The position numbers were made by a program, and so were the translations under genes. Positions 8,856 through 16,247 of a stretch of 37,981 bases of DNA are shown piece by piece. Within the stretch, counting starts at the first letter, position 1. Each line of letters begins with the position of its first letter. The stretch lies in contig JAAZMP010000163.1 of the NCBI GenBank assembly GCA_012798755.1, positions 1 through 37,981 on the forward strand, read 5' to 3'. The stretch is from Bacillota bacterium. GTDB lineage: Bacteria > Bacillota > Dethiobacteria > DTU022 > UBA8154. The notes under the pieces were generated by a model. It saw nothing but the letters and a program-made list of their open reading frames with translations, was not told the DNA's origin and did not search any database.

Positions 8856-11800
8856 GTGGTAAAAGAGCTGGAAGGAATCGACGAACAGCTTCTAAGAAAT
8901 TTAGCTGGTACTAATTTTGGAGATGTTATGGTAGTCGGCGGAGGAATCAGCGGCATTCAGGCTTCACTGGATCTTGCCGCAGCCGGTTTTAAGGTCTACT
9001 TGGTTGAAGAAGGGCCTGCCATCGGTGGGCATATGGCCCAGCTGGACAAAACTTTTCCTACCAACGAATGCTCCATGTGAATACTCTCACCCAAACTGGT
9101 CGAGGTCGGCCGGCATACAAATATAGAAGTTTTAACCTATACAGAAGTTAAAAGTATAGAGGGTGAAGCGGGAGATTTCATGGTAACATTGACTAAAAAA
9201 CCCCGCTATGTAGATGAAAGCAAATGTACGGGTTGTACCACTTGTGTGGAAAACTGCCCGGTAGTCTATCCGGATCCATTTAACCAGGGGATCTCAAAAA
9301 ATAAAGCTATTCATATATATTTTTCGCAAGCGATTCCCCTTGTTGCCTACATTGATGAAAGTTGCCGTTACCTTAAAGACAAAACATGTACTATCTGTGA
9401 AGCAGTTTGTCAAAATGATGCCATTGATTTTAATCAAACGGAAGAAAAAATTGAACTTAAAGTAGGGTCGGTAATCTTGTCTCCCGGTTTAGAACCTTTC
9501 AATCCTGAACTGAGGCAGGATTATGGCTACGGAAAATATGAAAATGTTGTAACCAGCATGGACTTTGAACGTCTTTTAAGTTCCACGGGCCCATACGAAG
9601 GCGAGGTTTTGCGCAATTCCGATCTTAAACCTCCCCAAAAGATTGCCTGGATCCAGTGTGTTGGTTCACGTCAAGTTATCGAGGGCGGTAATAGCTACTG
9701 TTCGGCTGTGTGCTGTACCTATACACAGAAGCAGGTTATCCTGACAAAAGATCATCTTGAAGGAGTAGAATGTACCGTATTTCATAATGATATTCGTTCC
9801 TTTGGTAAAGATTTTGAGCGGTTTTACGAAAGGGCCGAAGAACTTTCCAATGTCCGCTTTGTCAGGAGTTACACATCAGTGGCGGGAGAGAACCCGGAAA
9901 ACAAAAACGTTATCGTGCGTTATTCTACGTTTGAAGACGGGGTCAAGGAAGAGGAATTTGACATGGTGGTTCTCTCCATAGGATTAAACCCTCCGGCTGA
10001 TTACGAAGGGCTGGCGAAGAAATTCGGCATTGAATTGGAAGAACACGGATTTTGCAAGATCGATCCTTCTGACCCCATCAAAACTTCACGCCCGGGAATT
10101 TTCATAAGCGGGGCTTTCCAGGGTCCCATGGATATCCCCGAAGCAGTGATGACTGCCAGCGGTGCCAGCTCCCAATGTGGCGAGTTTCTTGACTATAGGC
10201 GGGGAGACCTGGCCATAGAAAAGGTATACCCTTCGGAAAGAGATGTCTCCATGGAGGAGCCCAGGGTGGGCGTTTTTGTCTGCCATTGTGGTGCCAATAT
10301 CGGAAGGGTTGTCGATGTGCCTTCAGCGGTAGAGTATGCCTTGACCCTTCCCCATGTTGTCTATGCCCAAGAACAGTTATTTGCATGTGCTACCAATTCA
10401 GCTCAGGAAATAACGGATATGATTAAAGAAAAAGGCCTAAATCGCGTAGTTGTTGCCGCCTGTACTCCCCGGACACACGAACCCACATTCCGTGAAACTC
10501 TCCGTGAAGCGGGGATCAACCAATATTACCTGGAGATGGCCAATATCAGGGAACATTGTTCCTGGGTTCACTCCAAAGAAAAGGAAACAGCTACAAAAAA
10601 GGCCAAAGATATAATCCGCATGTCGGTAGCACGGGTTTGCCATTTGGAGCCCCTGCAGGAGTTTGAATTACCTGTTAATAAGGCAGCTTTGGTACTGGGT
10701 GGGGGTCTGGCTGGTATGAATTCAGCCCTATCCATAGCTGAACAGGGTCATGAGGTCTATTTGGTGGAAAAAGATGCAGAGCTGGGTGGAATAGCACGAA
10801 GAATCCATCATACTCTGGAAGGGCTGGATGTCCAGGAGTACTTGGACGATCTTAGGCGTAGGGTTTACCGTCATCCTTTAATCCATGTTTATACCGATGC
10901 GGATGTTACAAAATCCGATGGTTATGTGGGGAATTTTGTAACCGAAATAGAATCTGAAGGGAGAAGCATGGAAATAAAGCATGGAGTGGTCATCATTGCC
11001 ACGGGGGCTGAGGTATCTGTACCGGATGAGTATCTTTATGGGGAAGATGATCGGGTTATGACCCACCTCGAACTGGAAGAAAGACTTGCTGCGGCAGATG
11101 AAAGGATAACCGGTGCTCAAAGCCTGGTCATGATTCAGTGCGTGGGTTGCAGAAATGAAGACAGGGATTACTGCAGCCGTGTTTGCTGCAGCGAATCTGT
11201 AAAAAATGCCTTGAAGCTAAAGGAAGCAAACCCCGAAATGGATATTTACATTCTTTTCCGGGACATAAGAACTTATGGGTTCAACGAAGATTATTATCGT
11301 GAGGCGGCAGGCAAAAACGTCACCTTTATCCGCTACGAACCGGAAAATAATCCCCAAATAGAACCCGCTACGAGCTATGAGGACGATCGCAACATTTTAA
11401 GAGTGACATTGCCAGACTATGTTTTGGGCAAGAAAATGGAAATAGATGCTGATATAGTTGCTTTGGCTGCTGCTGTTGTACCTTCTGAAACGACTAAAGA
11501 AGTAGCCGGGATGTTTAAGGTAACCTTGAGCCCCGACGGTTTCTTCAAAGAGGCTCATGTCAAACTAAGGCCCGTTGATTTTGGTACAGAAGGCGTTTTC
11601 CTTTGCGGCATGGCTCATTACCCCAAGCTTATATCCGAAACCGTTAACCAGGCTTATGGTGCTGCCGGCAGGGCCTTGACACTTCTTTCACACGATACGG
11701 TTGTTGCCTCCGGATCTGTCTGTGAGGTGGAAGAAGACAAATGTATTTCCTGCGGGGCTTGTATCGAATTTTGCACATATGGTGCTATTGAATTTTATGA

Positions 11801-11993
11801 ATCGCCCCAAGGCAGAAAAGCCAGGGTTAATCCCGTTCTTTGCAAAGGGGACGGTCTTTGCAACAGAGTGTGCCCCACGGGTGCCATACAGCTCAAACAT
11901 TTTACCGACAAAGAAATTTTGAGCGAAATTGATGCCATGATTTCAGAGACAAAGGCAGTACAACAAGCTGATAAGGTGGCCGGGGGTGTCTAA
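8856..11993 (+). CDS. bamE: BamE-like HdrA flavoprotein, module 1, selenoprotein (Sec75 at TGA 9078-9080)
   Basis: I join two collinear open stretches (8856-9080 and 9081-11993, same frame) into one 1045-residue selenoprotein. The TGA falls in TNECSM-U-ILSPK, where HdrA proteins normally have Cys. The frame continues at once into conserved HdrA sequence, and bamE2 has the same TGA. Domains in order: FAD Rossmann fold (VVGGGISG, ~26-33), the Sec/Cys site, [4Fe-4S] motif [12 protein letters not shown] (C124-C134), second Cys group with CTICEAVC, HdrA core with CVGSRQ and CSAVCC, a second FAD Rossmann fold ([11 protein letters not shown], ~612) and two C-terminal [4Fe-4S] motifs ([17 protein letters not shown]). 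HdrA-type subunits bifurcate electrons at FAD. The GTG start follows GAGGTGAT, identical in bamE2. Confidence 0.88.
9098..9111 (+). promoter_or_regulatory. Putative bacterial SECIS hairpin of bamE1
   Basis: GGUCG pairs with CGGCC around an AGGU loop, 17 bases after the TGA. Bacterial SECIS elements need a short stem-loop just downstream of UGA with G near the start of the loop, and the E. coli fdhF loop also begins AGGU. The bamE2 copy has CGACC, so the third pair is U-G here and U-A there. Confidence 0.65.
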
Positions 11994-12082
11994 AGGTACC
12001 TGTATCAGATATAAATATCAACTGCAAACCGGAAATGTGTATAAATGAAACGATGACTGACAACTAAGGAGGGGAGATAGGA

Positions 12083-12856
12083 ATGGGTGCGGGATTAAAA
12101 TATAAACCGAAAATCCTAGGTTTTGTGTGCCACTGGTGAGGATACGGTGCTGCTGACTTGGCTGGAGTTTCCAGACTACAATATACAACGGAAATGAGAC
12201 TTATCCGCGTCATGTGTACCGGTAGAGTCGACTCGTCACATGTGCTCCGTGCTTTTTCAAAAGGGGCGGACGGGGTGTTTATCGGCGGTTGCCGTCTAGG
12301 TGAATGTAACTATACTACCCATGGGAATCATCAGGCACTAAAATTGGTGTTGCTGTTTAAAAAGGTATTCGAGCGTGTGGGGCTAAATCCGGAAAGACTT
12401 AGACTGGAGTTTATGTCCGGAAGTGATGCCAATATTTTTGTAGAATCTGTTAACGATTTCGTCACGGGGGTGAAAGAGTTGGGCCCGCTTGGCGAAAGTG
12501 AAGGATTGGCGAAAGATGAATTAGAGCTGAAATTAAAAGCCATAACAAAGCTGATTCCTTACATCAGAGTGGTAGAAAATGAAAGGCTTAGAGTACATTT
12601 TGATACACAAGAAGAATATCAGGAGTTCTACTCCGGTGAAGAAATGGATAGATTATTTGACGAGTTAATTGCAGATAAGTTAGTGATTAGCCAAATCATG
12701 CTGCTTTTACGTGAAAAACCTCTTTCAACCGGAGACATTTCCCAAATTTTAGGCCTAACTCCATCTGAGATATTTAGACATCTTAATAATTCAGCGAGAC
12801 AAGGACTGGTCAAGTATGAGGAAAGCCAGGATCGCTTCGCTTTAGGCCTAAGTTGA
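12083..12856 (+). CDS. bamF: BamF-like MvhD-family subunit, module 1, selenoprotein (Sec19) with C-terminal winged helix
   Basis: Read through TGA 12137-12139 as Sec, the product is 257 residues. The ATG at 12083 follows AAGGAGGGGAG, and KPKILGFVCHW-U-GYGAADLAG is the conserved start of MvhD, where the marked position is Cys in most relatives. Further [2Fe-2S] ligand regions are VMCTGRVD and GGCRLGECNYTTHGN. MvhD proteins pass electrons between HdrA and a partner. The C-terminal ~70 residues look like a winged helix-turn-helix (REKPLSTGDISQILGLTPSE), which is absent in bamF2. Sec in BamF is known from Geobacter class II reductases. Calling translation from the TTG at 12158 would lose the metal-binding start. 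Confidence 0.88.
12162..12174 (+). promoter_or_regulatory. Putative bacterial SECIS hairpin of bamF1
   Basis: CTGGA pairs with TCCAG around a GTT loop; the loop begins 27 bases after the TGA and has G first. The same hairpin occurs at the same distance in bamF2, where the ~55 bases after TGA differ at only a few positions. Confidence 0.55.
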
Positions 12857-12908
12857 GGATAATAAAGCGGAACAGACCAGGATAAAGAAGGAGGTCAGGA
12901 CTGAAGCC

Positions 12909-13361
12909 ATGGATGACAGTAAAATTGATCTGATCATTGATAAACATCATGCGGAAGAAAGCGCGCTGATTAAGGTGTTGCTGGATATTCAGGACGAATA
13001 TGGCTGGCTTTCTCCGAAGGCATTGAAAAGAGTCAGCGAAAAACTGGAGGTTCCTTTGGCCCGCGTTCAGCAGACAGCCACTTTTTATAAGGCTTTTAGC
13101 TTGGCGCCTAAAGGACGGCATACAATTCACGTTTGTAACGGCACTTCCTGTCATCTTCGGGGTGCGCAGCGCGTTCTCGACAAAGTCCAAGAGCTGACAG
13201 GGATTAAACCCGGCGAGACGGATCCGGATCTAAAGTTTAGGCTGGAGGCCGTTAACTGCCTGGGCCAATGTGCCTTAGGCCCGGTAATGGAGGTAGACGG
13301 AAAAATTTATGGTAAAATGTCGCCGAAAAAAGCAGCGGAACCGCTGAAAAAATACGAGTGA
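12909..13361 (+). CDS. bamG: BamG-like NuoE-type [2Fe-2S] subunit
   Basis: The 150-residue product has the NuoE layout: an N-terminal helical part (LLDIQDEYGWLSPKAL) and a thioredoxin-like domain with four [2Fe-2S] ligands in CNGTSC and CLGQC. NuoE-type subunits carry electrons between a NuoF flavin site and partners. AAGGAGG lies 14 bp before the ATG, rather far but the best choice. It sits 10 bp before bamH. Confidence 0.85.
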   Translation: MDDSKIDLIIDKHHAEESALIKVLLDIQDEYGWLSPKALKRVSEKLEVPLARVQQTATFYKAFSLAPKGRHTIHVCNGTSCHLRGAQRVLDKVQELTGIKPGETDPDLKFRLEAVNCLGQCALGPVMEVDGKIYGKMSPKKAAEPLKKYE

Positions 13362-13371
13362 GGGAAGGGTT

Positions 13372-15078
13372 ATGGCACAGATAAAATCACCTGAAGAATT
13401 AGAAAAAATAAGACAAGAAGTATCAACCCAAAGAGATCCAAACAGGCCCTGCATTTCAATATGTGCCGGTTCCAGTTGTCTTGCCTCCGGTGCGGGTGAA
13501 GTTATAGCTGCTTTTAAAGCAGAAATTGAAAAGCAAGGACTGAAGGCCGATGTAGACACCAAAGCTGCCGGTTGCCCCGGTTTATGTGAAAAAGCGCCGA
13601 TAGTGGTTATCTACCCCCAAAAGATCTGTTATGTACAGGTAACTCCGGAGGATGTTCCGGAAATTATATCCCAGACCGTGGTTGGTAAAAAAGTAATTGA
13701 ACGCCTGATCTACACGGATCCGAATACCGGGGAAAAAGCAGCTCATGAAGACGAAATACCTTTTTTCCAAAAACAAATGCGCCTTCTTATCGGAGATAAT
13801 ATGAAGATCGATCCCAAAAGCATAGAAGATTACATGGCGGCGGGAGGATATTCAGCACTGAACAAGGTCATGCGCGATATGTCGGCAGAACAGGTCATAG
13901 AGGAAGTAAGTAAAGCCGATTTACGGGGCCGGAGCGGTAGTGGTTTTCCTGCCGGCTTCAAATGGGAATCCTGCCGAAAATCTAAAGGTGATAACACTAA
14001 ATATGTTATCTGCAACTGTCACGAAGGTGATCCCGGCGCATTTGCCGACAGAAGGTTACTGGAGGCAAATCCCCATCTTATCGTTGAGGGAATGATCATC
14101 GGTTCATATGCTATCGGAGCCTGCGAAGCCTATATTTTTGTTGGGGATGAATTTCCTCAAACAGTGGAAAATGCACGGTTAGCTATTGAACAAGCCGAAA
14201 AATATGGCCTTTTGGGCAAAGATATTTTGGGTTCCGGTTTTGATCTTACCATGGAGGTATGCATTGACGGTGGAGGTTACGTTCTTGGTGAATCAACGGC
14301 ATTAATGGCTTCGATGGAAGGCAGAATAGGAGAGCCCAGGATGAAGTACGATCACGGTACAGACAGAGGATTATGGGCCAAGCCTACTGTTTTGAACAAT
14401 TTGCAGACCTGGGCCAATGTTCCATTGATCATTAATCAGGGAGCTGATTCGTTTGCAGCCATAGGTACCGAAAAAAGCAAAGGGACCAGAATTTTTTCCC
14501 TTTCAGGCAAGATTAAAAATACCGGAATGGTGGAAGTGCCCATGGGCATGACCTTAAGAGAGGTTATTTTCGATATAGGCGGCGGTATTCCCGGGGATAA
14601 GAAGTTTAAAGCGCTGCAGGTCGGAGGGCCAATGGGAGGATTTATCCCGGAGAACTTACTGGATCTGCACGTAGATTTTGAAGAACTAAACGCCGCCGGT
14701 TTGGCTATGGGACCTGGCTTAGTGGTAGCCGACGAAGATACCTGTATCGTGGATATGGTTATCTACCACCTTAACTTTCTTGCTAACGAGTCGTGTGGCA
14801 AATGCACGCCATGCCGCGAGGGCCTCAAACAGATGTTAAGAATTTTAAATAATATTACCGAGGGAAAGGGCAAGGAAAGTGACATTGAGCTTTTGGAACT
14901 AATTTCCGAAGTGCAACAAGATGCAGCGCTTTGCGCCCTGGGGCAAGGAGCCTCCGGCCCGCTGCTTAGTACTCTTAAGCACTTCAGGGATGAATATGAA
15001 GCTCATATCAAAGAGAAACGCTGCCCTGGAGGTGTCTGCAAAGCACTGATTGAAACGTTGAGCGAAACAAGCGCCTAG
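13372..15078 (+). CDS. bamH: BamH-like NuoF-type flavoprotein with altered NADH-site motifs
   Basis: The 568-residue product has an N-terminal thioredoxin-like [2Fe-2S] domain (CISICAGSSC, later CPGLC), then the NuoF FMN domain and a C-terminal [4Fe-4S] motif (SCGKCTPCREG). It ends after CPGGVCKAL without the extra ferredoxin domain of some NuoF/HydB proteins. The FMN glycine loop reads GRSGSGFPAG (~186-195) instead of GRGGAGFPTG. The second motif reads YVLGEST (E307, S308) instead of Y-x-CGEET, losing the second Glu, which lies near NADH in Nqo1. NAD(P)H may therefore not be its partner. GAGGGAAGGG precedes the ATG. Confidence 0.85.
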   Translation: MAQIKSPEELEKIRQEVSTQRDPNRPCISICAGSSCLASGAGEVIAAFKAEIEKQGLKADVDTKAAGCPGLCEKAPIVVIYPQKICYVQVTPEDVPEIISQTVVGKKVIERLIYTDPNTGEKAAHEDEIPFFQKQMRLLIGDNMKIDPKSIEDYMAAGGYSALNKVMRDMSAEQVIEEVSKADLRGRSGSGFPAGFKWESCRKSKGDNTKYVICNCHEGDPGAFADRRLLEANPHLIVEGMIIGSYAIGACEAYIFVGDEFPQTVENARLAIEQAEKYGLLGKDILGSGFDLTMEVCIDGGGYVLGESTALMASMEGRIGEPRMKYDHGTDRGLWAKPTVLNNLQTWANVPLIINQGADSFAAIGTEKSKGTRIFSLSGKIKNTGMVEVPMGMTLREVIFDIGGGIPGDKKFKALQVGGPMGGFIPENLLDLHVDFEELNAAGLAMGPGLVVADEDTCIVDMVIYHLNFLANESCGKCTPCREGLKQMLRILNNITEGKGKESDIELLELISEVQQDAALCALGQGASGPLLSTLKHFRDEYEAHIKEKRCPGGVCKALIETLSETSA

Positions 15079-15162
15079 GCAAAACGCCTGGCCGCAGCAC
15101 ACGAAAACAGTAATTTGCAGTGCCGTATAAAATAGAATAAACATGCAAGTGAGGCGAACAAA

Positions 15163-15768
15163 ATGGGCGTAGTCACCTTGACTATTGATAATAAAGAGGT
15201 TAAAGCTGAAGAAGGCATGACCGTTTTAGAAGCAGCACAAAGCGCGGGAATATATATCCCGACTCTCTGCCATCATGAAAAACTGGAAACCTATACTGCT
15301 TGCAGGATTTGCATGGTGGAAGTTGAATCCAGGGGCAGGGTCAGGCTCGATACCGCCTGTTCACACCCTGTGGCCAATGATATGGTGGTAAAAACAAGAT
15401 CTGAAAAAATAAACAAGATCCGCAAAACCCTGTTGGAATTGATGCTCGCTCATGCTCCGGATTCTGCAATATTGCAAGAAATGGCTGAAGAATATGGTGC
15501 AGACAAAGGCCGTTTTGAAAAAGAATCTTCTTTTTGCATTCACTGTGCGCTTTGCGTAAGATATTGTGCTGAAGTGAAGAAAAAAAATGCCATTGGTTTT
15601 GTTAACAGTGGGACAAAGCGGGAAATAAGCTTTGTTCCCGAAATAGCTTCCCAGGAATGTTGGAAATGCAAGGAATGTTTCCCCCTTTGTCCTACGGAGG
15701 CCTTACAGGCAGCGTACGTTCTTGCCGGAGCACTTACTTTTCCCGTAGCACCTTTTGAGCTTAGGTAG
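15163..15768 (+). CDS. bamI: BamI-like short NuoG-type iron-sulfur subunit
   Basis: The 201-residue protein contains only the electron-wire half of NuoG. It has an N-terminal [2Fe-2S] plant-type domain (CHHEKLETYTACRICMVEVE, then ACSHP), a CIHCALCVRYC cluster motif and a CWKCKECFPLCP motif. The molybdopterin-like domain of full NuoG is missing, as I recall for BamI. It is the last gene of module 1; two adjacent stop codons (TAG TAG) end it. Confidence 0.82.
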   Translation: MGVVTLTIDNKEVKAEEGMTVLEAAQSAGIYIPTLCHHEKLETYTACRICMVEVESRGRVRLDTACSHPVANDMVVKTRSEKINKIRKTLLELMLAHAPDSAILQEMAEEYGADKGRFEKESSFCIHCALCVRYCAEVKKKNAIGFVNSGTKREISFVPEIASQECWKCKECFPLCPTEALQAAYVLAGALTFPVAPFELR

Positions 15769-15813
15769 TAGGCCCCGGGTGACATTAGTGTTTTAATATT
15801 TAACTATTCAGTT

Positions 15814-15879
15814 ATGCGTGAGATCACCATGTTTGTTAAAGCTGTCATTCCAAGCGCCGGCAGCTGCCATGTTAAATGA
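15814..15879 (+). other. Short open frame / dispersed element copy 1 (21 codons)
   Basis: The frame starts ATG at 15814 (second ATG 15829) and contains MFVKAVIPSAGSCHVK. A similar peptide, MVLKPIIPAASVGF, occurs at 27228-27272, and about 30 bp of the DNA (15805-15834) resembles 26281-26310. The matching codons differ mostly at third positions, which hints at coding, but no clear ribosome binding site exists. It may be a peptide gene, a fragment of one, or a non-coding repeat. Confidence 0.25.
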
Positions 15880-15944
15880 ATTAACTTTTTTATTTTATAA
15901 AAAACACAGGGTGAAATATTTTCATTGTCTTTTAATAGGGTTTT

Positions 15945-15974
15945 GCTTGCCTTAGGGTCAGCAAGCCCTTTTTT
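15945..15974 (+). terminator. Probable terminator of bam module 1
   Basis: GCTTGC (15945-15950) pairs with GCAAGC (15961-15966) over a ten-base loop, followed closely by six T residues. The stem is short but well placed after bamI. Confidence 0.55.
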
Positions 15975-15988
15975 CCTGGTATATCTAA

Positions 15989-16072
15989 TTAAAAGCATGG
16001 ATGCCACCCATTCTCACCCAAAAGAGCTAATCCTTTATTCACTCTCTTTTAACCTGGCTTCCATGCTTTTAA
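15989..16072 (+). repeat. Long imperfect inverted repeat upstream of bamB2
   Basis: The arm at 15989-16006 (starts TTAAAAGCATGG) and the arm at 16055-16072 (ends CCATGCTTTTAA) are complementary over 18 bases with one mismatch. A nested AAAAGAG / CTCTTTT pair (16020-16026, 16044-16050) lies inside. The whole can fold as one tall hairpin. It could be a MITE-like element or a structured RNA; I recognise neither. Confidence 0.6.
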
Positions 16073-16125
16073 GCGATTCTCTTTGTTTTAAAAATCTTGT
16101 ATGGTAAATATAGTGGTAAGTGCAT

Positions 16126-16153
16126 TTGCCAAAGATTAAATTTAAACTATAAA
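16126..16153 (+). promoter_or_regulatory. Candidate promoter of bam module 2
   Basis: TTGCCA (16126-16131) and TATAAA (16148-16153) are separated by 16 bp, about 95 bp before the bamB2 ATG. Called by eye; moderate fit. Confidence 0.4.
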
Positions 16154-16247
16154 CAAACATTGTAATAGGTTTATCAAGTGGTTAGGCAAACATATTCTTT
16201 TATACGGTTTTTAAAAAAAGTTAAAACACACGTTGAGGTGTTAAATA

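Larger units (their letters stand above)
15769..16247. other. Intergenic region between bam modules 1 and 2
   Basis: This ~480 bp gap carries, in order, a 21-codon open frame (15814-15879), a terminator-like hairpin, a long imperfect inverted repeat and a promoter-like pair, each listed separately. A GAGGTG ribosome binding site for bamB2 is at its end. No larger gene is supported on either strand. Confidence 0.6.

Noticed and set aside
9078-9080. bamE1 as a pseudogene or two separate genes split by TGA
   Set aside because: The same TGA occurs at the same codon in bamE2, the frame and homology continue directly, and a SECIS-like hairpin follows. Selenocysteine explains both better than two independent nonsense mutations.
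12158-12856. bamF1 starting at the internal TTG
   Set aside because: There is no ribosome binding site there and the conserved MvhD start lies upstream, behind a good site and through the TGA codon.
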